A stretch of DNA of 64,000 nucleotides from Afipia sp. 1NLS2 (GTDB taxonomy: Bacteria > Pseudomonadota > Alphaproteobacteria > Rhizobiales > Xanthobacteraceae). Of this stretch, positions 10,314 to 19,164 are shown in pieces. The stretch spans positions 1-64,000 of the forward strand of contig NZ_ADVZ01000003.1 of assembly GCF_000178995.1 (NCBI RefSeq), written 5' to 3'. A program made the translations under genes and the position numbers. The notes beneath the pieces are model-generated. The model saw only the letters and a program-made list of their open reading frames with translations, did no database searches and was not told where the DNA came from. Each line of letters starts with the position of its first letter. Within the stretch, counting starts at the first letter, position 1.

Positions 10314-12242
10314 TTAAGTCGGGCGTGAATAGTAGTTTTCGTATGTCACCAGCGCCTCACCTGCGTCGCCATAGCGATAGGTCGCGTGCATTTTCAGGTC
10401 GACCTGCGTCAGAAGAGCGAGAGGAATGTCGATCCCTTCGCCGCGGCGATTGGGGGCGCGCAGCAAGCCGATCGCATTCTGTGCAACCTCGCGCCGGGTG
10501 CTGCCCCATTTGACGACAAAGACGACCTTGTCGGCCATCGGCGCCAGCAGTCGCGATTCGACAATTCCGAGGAGGGGCGGCCCATCAATGATGATGCTGT
10601 CGTAACTCTTGCTCAATTCGCTCAGGAGAAGTGGAAGCCGCTGGTCGGCGAGGATCGGCAAAGCATCCAATGGAGACGTCGGCATGGCGAGATAGTCGAT
10701 TCCAAGATCGGGAATATGCGTGGTGATGTCCGCCGCGGACTGGTTGCGCAGAAGAACATCGAAGATTTCTCCCGCGGTGCTGTCGCCAAGCTCGCGCGAG
10801 ACAGACGGCCGCTTGAAATCGAGGTCGATCATCAGCACCCGCCGCCCCAGTGATGCGGCGCAGACGGCAATGCTGACGGCAGCCGTCGTCTTGCCTTCTC
10901 CGGGCACACTTGAGCTGATCAGAACGGTCCGCGGTGCACGTTGCGGCGTTGTGAGCCAGAGTTCGCCGACAACCGAGCGGATGGATTCAGTGTAGGCGGA
11001 GAAAGGCTCGGTCAGCATATGCTGATGAGGTTTCACATTGCGTATGTCGGATAGCCGGGGAATGAAACCGACGCAGGGAATCCCGAGGGCATCCTTGACG
11101 TCGCGTTCGCTGCGCAAGCCTCTGTCGCTTTGCTCCATGATCACGGCAATGAAGCTTCCGCCGACGAGAAGAATGATCAGGGTCGGCAGGATAAATAAAA
11201 TCGGATTGTGGGAGCTGGGCTGGTTCGGCGGCGTGGCGAGAGAAACGATTCGAGCAATCGACCCGATGTCGCCTCGCTGGCCGATAATTTCCCGCTCGCG
11301 CCTTTGCAGGTTGGAATAGATCAACGCGCTTGCGGCCGCCTCGCGTTCAAGTGCGCGAATTCGTGCATTGGCGTCTTGCGCTCCCTGGCTGCTTTGATCC
11401 TGCGAAGCCTGGGGCGGGCTGCGGGCTTCTTTCTGGGCGGCTATCGCGCTCTGGGTGGCGGCGTTGCGCGCCTCGGCTATCCGATCGCGAAGCAGTGCGA
11501 GTTCGCGCGACGTGTACTTTGATTTCTGGTCGTTCTGGCTGTCGATATACAGTTGCACGGCCTTGTTGACGACGATTGCTGATTCTTCAGGGCTCTGTGA
11601 TGTGTATCGGACGACGATGATTCGAGAGCGGTCTTCCTGAGCGACCCGCAGATGCCGCTCAAGATCTTCGACATCGATGAGTGTTCCATGCCGATTCCTG
11701 AAGAAGGTTCCGATCCAGATGTGAAGGCGGCGGTTGAGTTCGCCTGCCCATGAGGCGTCTGCTTCGGCTGCGGGCTGCGTCGGAGGGGAAGGCAAGGCCG
11801 TGGTCGCGGCGGCGGTGCGCCGGGACCGTTTCGCGGTGGCGATGAATTCTGGATCAGCCAGCAGGCTCTTGACGACACGCTGAAGCTGATCGTGCGATGT
11901 CAGAAGCTTGACTTGCGTATCAATGGCGGAATCCTCCGAAGCGGGTGAGGCGGAGGCGCCGCTGGCACCCTGGGTCGGTTCGACGATGATCTGGGCTGCG
12001 GCAGTATATTTGGGGGCGACCAGCAACGCTGCCGCCGATGCCAGCAGCGTTCCGCACAATGCGATCGTCAGGATCAATCTCCGGCGCCGCCGTAATGTGT
12101 CGAGCAGTTCGATCAGGTAAAGCCCGGAGGTAGCCTGCGCGTCGTCGGGTTGGGTGTATCCGGAATTGTAGATGTTACGGATAGGCTGGATGTCGGAGGC
12201 GATCCTGTACGCGATATCCCTATCAATGTGTGTCCAGTTCAT
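10314..12242 (-). CDS. Wzc/ExoP-like polysaccharide co-polymerase and tyrosine autokinase
   Basis: A 642-residue inner-membrane protein that sets chain length and couples polymerisation to export. A Wzz-type N-terminal domain has a first membrane helix near residues 55-78, a long coiled-coil periplasmic region (QAYNDQ-rich, residues 200-320) and a second helix near 350-372. The cytoplasmic BY-kinase part has Walker A SVPGEGKT (about residue 446), Walker A' VLMIDLDFKRP and Walker B IIIDGPP (about residue 550). The C-terminus contains a small Tyr-rich tail (TYRY, YENYYSRP) suited to autophosphorylation. Its start overlaps the stop of the asparagine synthase-like gene (ATGA). Confidence 0.9.
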   Translation of the reverse strand: MNWTHIDRDIAYRIASDIQPIRNIYNSGYTQPDDAQATSGLYLIELLDTLRRRRRLILTIALCGTLLASAAALLVAPKYTAAAQIIVEPTQGASGASASPASEDSAIDTQVKLLTSHDQLQRVVKSLLADPEFIATAKRSRRTAAATTALPSPPTQPAAEADASWAGELNRRLHIWIGTFFRNRHGTLIDVEDLERHLRVAQEDRSRIIVVRYTSQSPEESAIVVNKAVQLYIDSQNDQKSKYTSRELALLRDRIAEARNAATQSAIAAQKEARSPPQASQDQSSQGAQDANARIRALEREAAASALIYSNLQRREREIIGQRGDIGSIARIVSLATPPNQPSSHNPILFILPTLIILLVGGSFIAVIMEQSDRGLRSERDVKDALGIPCVGFIPRLSDIRNVKPHQHMLTEPFSAYTESIRSVVGELWLTTPQRAPRTVLISSSVPGEGKTTAAVSIAVCAASLGRRVLMIDLDFKRPSVSRELGDSTAGEIFDVLLRNQSAADITTHIPDLGIDYLAMPTSPLDALPILADQRLPLLLSELSKSYDSIIIDGPPLLGIVESRLLAPMADKVVFVVKWGSTRREVAQNAIGLLRAPNRRGEGIDIPLALLTQVDLKMHATYRYGDAGEALVTYENYYSRPT

Positions 12243-14245
12243 GACTCAGCCTCCACATGACATTTCACCGCTGGCGGATCGAGCACAGGCAGCGAGGGAC
12301 TTGTATGGCGGTTCGCATCGAGCCAGGATTGAACCATCAGGACGGACCATAAATAGCGCGAGCGGTCGCGCTGACCGGTCAGGTGTTCCTGCCAGCATGC
12401 CTGGACACTTCGAGAATCGATGAGGCCATCGTCGCGGATGCGGCGCATATCGAGCAGCCCTTGCGCCCACTCTCGCAAGGGGCCGCGAAGCCAGAAACCG
12501 ATCGGCACGTTGAAACCCTGCTTTGGCCGCTCGAAAAGATATTCCGGCAGATAGCGGCGCAGGACTTGCCGCAATATCCATTTGCCTTGTCCGTTGCGAA
12601 CCTTCAGGGCTGTCGGCAGTCGCCAAGCGAATTCGACCACGCGGTGATCGAGGAAAGGGCTGCGTGCCTCGAGGCTGGCCGCCATGGTCGCTCTGTCGAG
12701 CTTCACGAGAATATCCCCGACGAGATAGCTGGCCATATCGCAATACATGATGTGCGATGCCGCGTCGGATAGATCGGGGATGTCTTCGTGTTCAAGCAGC
12801 CCGAAGGATGCCGTCTGGCTTCCGCGGGAGAAACTCATGAGCCGGTGGTAGAGTTCGCCGTCATTCGTGACGTTGAGCACCCGCGCGAGCTTGTCCAGAT
12901 TGTCCTTGATGAGAAGCGCGCGCATGTCCTCGGAGAGGGGCAGACTGCCGAACCACTTTTCCCACGCCTCCGGACTTCGCATATGAAATGCCGAAGCCAT
13001 CATGTGGCGCAGTCTTGCGGGCATTTTGAAGAGCAGCCCCAGACGCGCCATCGCGATATGGCGAGAGTACCCGCCAAAGCATTCGTCCCCACCATCGCCG
13101 GACAGCGCGACCGTGACGTGCTGTCGTGCCAAACGGGACAGAAGCAATGTCGGTATTTGCGATTCGTCCGCGAATGGTTCGTCCCATACCTGCGGAATGT
13201 CGGGGATGACGGCGAGAGCCTCATCCGGCGTGACCCTGAACTCAGTGTGTTCCATGCCGAAATGCCGCGCGACCATCGCGGCGTGATGTGCTTCGTCGTA
13301 GCTCGACTCGGCAAATCCGATGGTGAATGAGCGAATGGGCTGCTGCGATTGCGCCTGCATCAGCGCCGCGATCATCGAGCTGTCGATTCCGCCGGAGAGA
13401 AACACGCCGAATGGAACGTCGGCTTTCATGCGCTGCTGCACGGCGTCCCGCAGCAATTGGTCGAGTTCGGTTTCGAGATCTGCGGGATTTTCCGTCAACA
13501 GGTTCCGCTGACCTGCCTCCGCAGTGGCGGCGAGTTGCCACCAGCGCCGGACCTGTCGGCGCAGATGAGGGAGGCTGCCGGTTGCGACGTCATCGGCGGT
13601 TATTGAGAGGATCGAGCCGGGAGGGAGCTTGAAAACGCCCTCCCAGATACAACTGTGATCGGGAATGAAGCCGTATTGCAGGACCATGGCGATCGCATTG
13701 CGATCTATCCTTGGCTCGAAGCCGGGATAGGCCCGGATGGCCTTGAGTTCGGACGCAAAGACGATGCCGTCCGGAACGATGGCGATATACAGAGGCTTCT
13801 TCCCCATGCGATCGCGCATGAGGTGCAGGGTACGAGCTCGTCGATCCCAGACGCCAAGGGCAAACATGCCGGAAAATTGCGGCAGAGAGGCTTCGATGCC
13901 GAAGCTCTCGAACGTGGCAAGCATCACTTCGCTGTCGCTGTGGCCCCGGAAACGATGATGGCTCTTTTCCAGTGTCCGCCGCAGCTCCGCGAAATTGTAG
14001 ACCTCGCCGTTGAAGCTCATGACGAGATTCTTGTCGCGCGACAGCATGGGCTGCTTTCCGGCCTCCGAGAGATCGACAATCGAAAGCCGTCGATGGCCAA
14101 GGGCGATGCCGCCTTCTACGTCGATCCAGGTGCCGCTGGCGTCGGGGCCGCGATGCTGCAGGGTTGCAGTCAACTGTGCGATTGTCGCAAGTTTGCGCGG
14201 GTCGGATTTCTCGGGATGCAGAAAGATGCCGGCAATTCCGCACAT
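12239..14245 (-). CDS. asnB: Asparagine synthase (glutamine-hydrolysing) family protein
   Basis: A 668-residue protein starting MCGIAGIF, so Cys2 is available as the N-terminal glutaminase nucleophile. The class II amidotransferase domain covers about residues 1-200. The synthetase domain has the pyrophosphatase loop SGGIDSSM near residue 283 and later ALSGDGGDECFGGY. The length is in the range of bacterial AsnB proteins. Members in EPS or capsule clusters usually amidate an acidic sugar or act in modification rather than bulk asparagine supply; this is inferred from context. It is translationally coupled to the autokinase gene and lies one base after the polymerase gene. Confidence 0.85.
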   Translation of the reverse strand: MCGIAGIFLHPEKSDPRKLATIAQLTATLQHRGPDASGTWIDVEGGIALGHRRLSIVDLSEAGKQPMLSRDKNLVMSFNGEVYNFAELRRTLEKSHHRFRGHSDSEVMLATFESFGIEASLPQFSGMFALGVWDRRARTLHLMRDRMGKKPLYIAIVPDGIVFASELKAIRAYPGFEPRIDRNAIAMVLQYGFIPDHSCIWEGVFKLPPGSILSITADDVATGSLPHLRRQVRRWWQLAATAEAGQRNLLTENPADLETELDQLLRDAVQQRMKADVPFGVFLSGGIDSSMIAALMQAQSQQPIRSFTIGFAESSYDEAHHAAMVARHFGMEHTEFRVTPDEALAVIPDIPQVWDEPFADESQIPTLLLSRLARQHVTVALSGDGGDECFGGYSRHIAMARLGLLFKMPARLRHMMASAFHMRSPEAWEKWFGSLPLSEDMRALLIKDNLDKLARVLNVTNDGELYHRLMSFSRGSQTASFGLLEHEDIPDLSDAASHIMYCDMASYLVGDILVKLDRATMAASLEARSPFLDHRVVEFAWRLPTALKVRNGQGKWILRQVLRRYLPEYLFERPKQGFNVPIGFWLRGPLREWAQGLLDMRRIRDDGLIDSRSVQACWQEHLTGQRDRSRYLWSVLMVQSWLDANRHTSPSLPVLDPPAVKCHVEAES

Positions 14246-14246
14246 G

Positions 14247-15545
14247 TCATTCGCTCCGATTGTACAGGAGAGACGAAGCGCGGGAATTTGCGCTGGCCAT
14301 CAGTGCAAAGGCGATCGCGAACCAGAACAATGGCTGGCGAATGATGAGATGGAACATGCTGAGGACAATGATGCTCCACACCACGACCACCAATGCATCG
14401 AAGTGCATGCGATAGGCCGCATGGAAGGCGGTTCCGACCAGCCAGGTGAACGACAGGATCGCGATCAGGCCGCCCTGCGTGAAAAGATCGAGAAACGTAT
14501 TATGCGCCTCAAAGTTCGGCGTGCCGTTGACCTGAGGGTGCTCGATATATTTTGGCTCGGAATCTTCCCGTCTCGCGGCCACGAGAACCGGAGGAATCTC
14601 GATATGAGGCCCGGGTCCCAGTCCGAGCATGCCTGACTCGATTCCGCGATCGATCGCGCTCCTCCATGCATTCAGGCGTATGTTTGCCGTCTGCGATGTC
14701 TCCTGCCGCGTGCCCTTTGCCATCTTCATCATGAGATCGAATGTTTCGGCTTCGACCAGATTGGCGAACAGGAACGCCGTGGCTGCGATGATCGGAAGCG
14801 AGATAATGGCGATGCCTGCGATGGCCCTCCTGGGCGATGGCTTCGGCATCGTCAGCCAGGACCTGAGTTTCAACAGCGTAAAAAGCAGAATTCCGGTCAC
14901 CAGGATGACCGCATATGTATCGCTTCTGGTCAGTCGCCCAACATAAATGGAGAACGCCGCGCATAGAGCGGCGATAGCCTTTCTGCCGAGTCCGGAAATG
15001 TGCTCGATAAAATGAACCGACAGGAACGTGGTAATCGCACAAAAGATGGCAAGCTGGTTCGGATTGTCCGACAAGCCGCGGAATCGTTCCCAGTACCAGG
15101 GATCCGTATGTGGGATGGCGATCAGGCCCCATGCGGTCAGGAGTTGAACGCCCAGGAATGCGGTGCTGGACAGTATTAAAAGCCATGCGGCGCGAGGAAT
15201 GGAGCAGCCAGCGTCAGGTCCTACGGTGCAGAGAAGGCTGACGGCGAGAACGATCGCGTATGCGAGGATGTCGTGGATGAACAGGTTCGGATCGTGAATG
15301 TCGCTGATCACGAATGCCGTTGCTGAACCCAGGCATAGCGAAATGATGAAGAATATCCAGAAGACGCACATTCGGGAGAGTGCGGGTGTCATCTTCGAAT
15401 GAAGGAGGCTTCCCGCTTCGCCGATCATCAGGCCGATCCAGATGACGAGACTGACTTCGCCCGGCCCGATAGGCAGCCCTGCGGGTCGAAGCTGCGATGC
15501 AGTCGACAGCACGAGGCCAAGAGCGAGCAGGGTATCTCGGATCAT
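14247..15545 (-). CDS. O-antigen ligase/Wzy-like polysaccharide polymerase
   Basis: A 432-residue integral membrane protein with about ten to twelve hydrophobic helices. A larger periplasmic loop near residues 280-350 contains RLNAWRSAIDRGIESGMLGLG, followed by FEAHNTFLDLFTQGG. The pattern AHNTFLDLFTQGG, with a late N-x-F-L motif after the loop, is typical of the Wzy_C/O-antigen ligase family (PF04932). It probably joins repeat units at the periplasmic face. Its start overlaps the glycosyltransferase stop (ATGA), which supports joint function. Confidence 0.8.
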   Translation of the reverse strand: MIRDTLLALGLVLSTASQLRPAGLPIGPGEVSLVIWIGLMIGEAGSLLHSKMTPALSRMCVFWIFFIISLCLGSATAFVISDIHDPNLFIHDILAYAIVLAVSLLCTVGPDAGCSIPRAAWLLILSSTAFLGVQLLTAWGLIAIPHTDPWYWERFRGLSDNPNQLAIFCAITTFLSVHFIEHISGLGRKAIAALCAAFSIYVGRLTRSDTYAVILVTGILLFTLLKLRSWLTMPKPSPRRAIAGIAIISLPIIAATAFLFANLVEAETFDLMMKMAKGTRQETSQTANIRLNAWRSAIDRGIESGMLGLGPGPHIEIPPVLVAARREDSEPKYIEHPQVNGTPNFEAHNTFLDLFTQGGLIAILSFTWLVGTAFHAAYRMHFDALVVVVWSIIVLSMFHLIIRQPLFWFAIAFALMASANSRASSLLYNRSE

Positions 15546-16870
15546 GGTTCAACCTGCTGCAATGACATCTCGAGTCCGGCGCCGCTGCGGTCTCCGTACA
15601 AGGGCGAGTGATTTAACGCCGCAAGGTATGCTTCGGCATATCGATCGGCCGTGAGCTGAAGACCGAACTCTCTTCGCACCAACAGCCCCGCACGCGCGGC
15701 CATCGCACGCGCAGCCTCGCGCTCCCGCAAGACGCCCAGAATCCGTTCGGCAAGCGCATGCGGATCGCGTGGCGGCACCAGAAACCCGCTCCATCGATCC
15801 CTGACCACATCAGTGCATCCCGGCATCGTTGTCGCGACGATTGGAAGGTTTGCGAGCGCCGCCTCAAGTAGAGCGCGCGGCACGCCTTCGCGATACTCCG
15901 TCGGGAATGCAAAAACGTCGGAGATCCTGAGAAGCGCGGGAATGTCCGATCTTTTCCCAGCCCAGATCACATAAGGCGCGTGACAGTCGATATCGGCTTG
16001 CGTGACGGCCGACGATCCTTCGCTGTCGCGAGGGCCTACAAGCAGAAAGCGCACGCCGGGGCGGACCTTGTTCACCAATGCGGCGGCGGCAAGAAGGGTG
16101 GGGATTCCCTTCTGGTGAGTCATCCGGGCCACTGTAATGACGACCTCAGCTTGACCGAGGTTCAGTTGCTGGCGAATTTCGGTTGATGAGGGGCCGTCGA
16201 GAACCGCCCGATCGAAAGATTCGATGTCGACACCTGAGCCCGGTATCAGCCGGAGCGAGCCTTGACCGATCATCCGGTGCCTTTCGAAAAAGGCCCGATC
16301 GTCGCTATTCTGAAATATCGTCATCGTGGTGAAGCGCGCCGCGATACGATGCAGCGTTGGAAATACCTGGCGGAGCGTCAGGGTCATCGCAGAGCGTGAT
16401 GAATATATCTGGCCAAGTCCGTTGATCGTGCGGATGGCATGAACATCCGGCAGGTGCCGTGCGGCAATCGGCACCAGCAGGTTCGGCTTGGTGTCGAAGC
16501 TTTGTGCAATATCGGGCCCGACTTTCGTGATGAGTCTCGTCAGCGCACGGATTGCGGACCTGTCGGCAAGCGGATTGATAAACCGGTCGAACCGAAACGG
16601 ATGAAAATCGATGCCATGCCGGGTGAAGGGAGCAGGGTCGCCGGTTCCTGCCGCGGTGACGGCAAAGCCGCGCCTTCGGAGTGCGAGCAGGAATGGAATG
16701 CGCAGATTGTGATCTTCGCCGCCGATGCAGAGCAAATGAGGTTTTGTGTGGCGGCGGGCTGAAGGCTTGATGCTTTCCCTCCCCCCGTTCACCGATTTCA
16801 AATCGATTTTGATCCGGTGCTTAGAGTTGCGCGCTGGGCTCTCGGTATAGGAGGAGAATCCATCGGTCAT
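15542..16870 (-). CDS. Glycosyltransferase family 4 protein
   Basis: A 442-residue cytoplasmic GT-B glycosyltransferase. The N-terminal fold begins at KPHLLCIGG, about residue 44, after a 40-residue extension. The C-terminal domain has VVITVARMTHQKG (donor-site strand) and EYREGVPRALLEAALANLPIV, the E-x7-E pattern of GT4 enzymes. It is the only clear glycosyltransferase in this block, so other sugars of the repeat unit must be added by enzymes encoded elsewhere or unrecognised. It is the first gene of the leftward operon, with a NarL-type palindrome 159 bases upstream of its start. Confidence 0.85.
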   Translation of the reverse strand: MTDGFSSYTESPARNSKHRIKIDLKSVNGGRESIKPSARRHTKPHLLCIGGEDHNLRIPFLLALRRRGFAVTAAGTGDPAPFTRHGIDFHPFRFDRFINPLADRSAIRALTRLITKVGPDIAQSFDTKPNLLVPIAARHLPDVHAIRTINGLGQIYSSRSAMTLTLRQVFPTLHRIAARFTTMTIFQNSDDRAFFERHRMIGQGSLRLIPGSGVDIESFDRAVLDGPSSTEIRQQLNLGQAEVVITVARMTHQKGIPTLLAAAALVNKVRPGVRFLLVGPRDSEGSSAVTQADIDCHAPYVIWAGKRSDIPALLRISDVFAFPTEYREGVPRALLEAALANLPIVATTMPGCTDVVRDRWSGFLVPPRDPHALAERILGVLREREAARAMAARAGLLVRREFGLQLTADRYAEAYLAALNHSPLYGDRSGAGLEMSLQQVEP

Positions 16871-17028
16871 CGGAGCGCACCTGCAACGCGGGGACTAGAT
16901 CTTGCTGTCGCTACAGCCTTCGCTTCATCCGTAAAGGGCGGGGTTACCGATCAGATAAATGACTGCCGTTGGACAAAGATGGACCATGCTATCAGCAGGG
17001 GGACAGGCTGAGCGTGTGCATTACGGAG

Positions 17029-17044
17029 TACCCATATCGGGGTA
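17029..17044. promoter_or_regulatory. NarL-type 7-2-7 palindrome before the EPS operon
   Basis: TACCCATATCGGGGTA is an inverted repeat with the NarL-family arrangement of two heptamers (consensus TACYYMT) separated by two bases. The left heptamer TACCCAT fits perfectly; the right one, read on the other strand, is TACCCCG (one mismatch). It lies in the 237-base gap upstream of the glycosyltransferase gene. Similar sites occur at 17778, 17901 and 34066. Binding by the local regulators is inference. Confidence 0.5.
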
Positions 17045-17107
17045 TGCAATGCAGCTTCGAGCTTCGATTGTGTGGGTTGATTGCAGGTTTTGCAGCAACG
17101 CCTGCTA

Positions 17108-17758
17108 TCAAACCACGAGCCAGGCTGGCCCAGAATGGGTGGTTGCCATCGCAACGAGCTCGGCGCGGTTCTTGATGGAGAGCTTGTGATAGATGTGATG
17201 CAAATGAAGCTTGATGGTGCCTTCGGAAATGTTCAGCCGGCGGGCGGCTTCTTTGTTTGAAATTCCTTCGGATATCTCATGCATGATTTCGCGCTCGCGC
17301 TCGGTCAGATATGAGAGCGGCTGACCCGGCGTCTCGACGCGCGCTGGCTTGTTTTGATGTCGCGAAGCGCTCGTTGGATTGGGTGTGGAATTCGCGGGTG
17401 AATGACCGATGACGATCTGAGCCAGGCATCGCGCCACCGTTGATCCCTTGAGGGGCCATTCGTAACTGGTGATGACGGATATATCGTCAGGTTCGGACGA
17501 TGCAGCGAGAAAAACCACGCGCGTAAAGAAACAGGCTGATGCGACCGCGGCGAGAATGTCTTGTTCCGGAATCTTGCTGGACATCAAGCGTTCGATGATC
17601 GCGATGTCGGGAGACCGGGCCCGCACCAGCCCGACGCATTCGGAAATGGTGGCGCAACTGGCGACGACTTCAAAATTGCCTTCGGCGTGCAGAAGATCGG
17701 CGAGGTTCTGCGAAGTCAATGGATTGCGATTTGCAATAACGACCCGAACGCAACGCAT
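17108..17758 (-). CDS. NarL/FixJ-family regulator with degenerate receiver
   Basis: A 216-residue transcription regulator. Residues about 150-210 are a LuxR-type helix-turn-helix (YLTEREREIMHEISEG, NKEAARRLNISEGTIKLHLHHIYHKL). The N-terminal receiver-like domain begins VRVVIANRNP, where the usual acidic pair is replaced by Ala-Asn, and the phosphoacceptor position reads IAIIERLM, with Glu instead of Asp. It is therefore unlikely to be phosphorylated in the normal way and may be locked in an active-like state. It sits between the EPS operon and a divergent regulator, with a NarL-type site inside its own leader. Confidence 0.85.
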   Translation of the reverse strand: MRCVRVVIANRNPLTSQNLADLLHAEGNFEVVASCATISECVGLVRARSPDIAIIERLMSSKIPEQDILAAVASACFFTRVVFLAASSEPDDISVITSYEWPLKGSTVARCLAQIVIGHSPANSTPNPTSASRHQNKPARVETPGQPLSYLTEREREIMHEISEGISNKEAARRLNISEGTIKLHLHHIYHKLSIKNRAELVAMATTHSGPAWLVV

Positions 17759-17777
17759 GGCACACCTCTGAAATGGG

Positions 17778-17793
17778 TACCCCCCATTCAGTA
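17778..17793. promoter_or_regulatory. Imperfect NarL-type 7-2-7 site in the leader of the leftward regulator
   Basis: TACCCCCCATTCAGTA lies 20 bases upstream of the start codon of the leftward regulator. The left heptamer TACCCCC has six of seven matches to TACYYMT; the right one (TACTGAA on the other strand) has only five. It could be an autoregulatory operator. It is the weakest of the four sites. Confidence 0.3.
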
Positions 17794-17900
17794 TTCACGT
17801 GGCCTAAGAGGCATATCCTCAGGCGCAATAGCGCAATAAGTGACGGTTTCACATCTACTTGCAGTGGGCAAGTCAAAAATCTGTAACAGATGAGGGGGGC

Positions 17901-17916
17901 TACCTCTTTCGGGGTA
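17901..17916. promoter_or_regulatory. NarL-type 7-2-7 palindrome between divergent regulators
   Basis: TACCTCTTTCGGGGTA: the left heptamer TACCTCT is a perfect match to TACYYMT, and the right one (TACCCCG on the other strand) has one mismatch. The spacing of two bases between heptamers is the arrangement bound by NarL and NarP. It is 143 bases upstream of the leftward regulator and 326 bases upstream of the rightward one. Confidence 0.5.
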
Positions 17917-18242
17917 GGGATCGGGCCGTTGACCGTGGTCCCGGATCTGCCCGGCAAGTGTGCAAAGAGGAAAGGGGCTCCGTCTCGAAAAGCCCTGTCG
18001 CACATAACGAACGATATATATCGATACCGCGAATTGTCATTTACATTTCATAAAAGGATCACGGTCTGATCCATGTTGGAAGTTTGATCGGTGGCTGGGT
18101 TTTCAAAAAAATAAAAGCCAAGGCAGGAGCGGAGGATCGCGCGGTTGAATTGGATCTAGGATTTATATCCTGATCATTGACTGGCTGTTGTCCAATGGTG
18201 GCTTCGGAATGGGGACGGAGTCGATCAAAGGTCGGGGCGGTT

Positions 18243-19043
18243 ATGGAGTCGAACATGCGTGCGACCGTCATTGTTGGATCGAACAATCTTTTCCGCGAAG
18301 GCCTTAGTCGTATTCTTGGAGCTGCGGACTTCAATGTTCTGGACGCAATCACGGGAGTGGACGACGCTGCTCTGGATGCCATGGTCGTACACGATTGCGC
18401 CCTGTTTATTCTCGATGCCGGCGATGGTTCGAATACCGTGCTTGATCAAATCAAGCTCATCAAGGCGCGGAATCCGATGTGGCGCGTCGTGGTGCTGGAT
18501 AACAGCAATCAGTTGATCAATATCGCGTCCGTTTATCGCGCAGGCGTTAGCGCCTATCTGGCCAACGTCGCAACGTCGGTCGCTTTCATCAAGTTTCTGG
18601 AACTGGTGATGCTGGGTGAAACGATTTTGCCGGCTGCATTTCTTCCATTCGTGCTTGATCAGGCCAGCGATGACAATGGCGCCAGCTCTCATGTGAATGG
18701 GAACGAATGCAAGAGCGATCTGGAACAGCAGTTGATCGCAGCAGTTGGCGGCGCACCGATTCCGCAACTGTCGTTGCGGGAAAAAGTGGTGCTGCGCTGT
18801 ATCATCGAAGGCGGATCGAACAAGATGATCGCGCGAAAGATCGCCATTTCGGAGGCGACCGTCAAAGTTCACGTCAAGTCGATCCTTCGCAAGATACGTG
18901 TCCATAGTCGCACGCAGGCCGCGATCTGGGGAATGAACAGCGGCTTCTCCCTTTGCCAGATCGAGAATGCGACCGTATCGCCTTCGATCGTGGCGCATTC
19001 ACAAGAGCCTGGAGGCGTGGCGGCATTGCCGCCCGCACGGTGA
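18243..19043 (+). CDS. Second NarL/FixJ-family regulator, atypical receiver
   Basis: A 266-residue regulator. Its C-terminal LuxR-type DNA-binding domain ([42 protein letters not shown]) is very close in pattern to NarL. In the receiver-like part the acidic pair is replaced (VIVGSNNLF) and the conserved Lys position reads SAYLANV, while an Asp remains in [11 protein letters not shown] 18243 is preceded by a GGGGCGG stretch; an upstream ATG at 18177 would add 22 residues without a good ribosome-binding site. It is followed by the propeller and Wza-like genes on the same strand and may co-regulate them. Confidence 0.85.
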   Translation: MESNMRATVIVGSNNLFREGLSRILGAADFNVLDAITGVDDAALDAMVVHDCALFILDAGDGSNTVLDQIKLIKARNPMWRVVVLDNSNQLINIASVYRAGVSAYLANVATSVAFIKFLELVMLGETILPAAFLPFVLDQASDDNGASSHVNGNECKSDLEQQLIAAVGGAPIPQLSLREKVVLRCIIEGGSNKMIARKIAISEATVKVHVKSILRKIRVHSRTQAAIWGMNSGFSLCQIENATVSPSIVAHSQEPGGVAALPPAR

Positions 19044-19164
19044 GAAGAGCGGCTGCTGCCGTTCATGGCAGCTGCTCGCGAGAAAAGGAGCCGGGAACAT
19101 TCTGAGGTTCGATTGAGAGGGGACGAGGCCGCCTTCAATTTCCGAATTCGCTGATTGGATCAAC

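Larger units (their letters stand above)
17759..18242. other. 484-base divergent regulatory region between the two NarL-type regulators
   Basis: No gene was found here. The segment contains two NarL-type 16-base sites (17778 and 17901) and a perfect inverted repeat ACTTGC-N5-GCAAGT at 17857-17873. A short palindrome TCTGTAACAGA lies at 17880-17890, and there is an AT-richer stretch at about 18010-18060. It must hold the promoters of the leftward regulator gene (start 17758) and the rightward one (start 18243). Clear -35/-10 pairs were not recognised. Confidence 0.6.
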
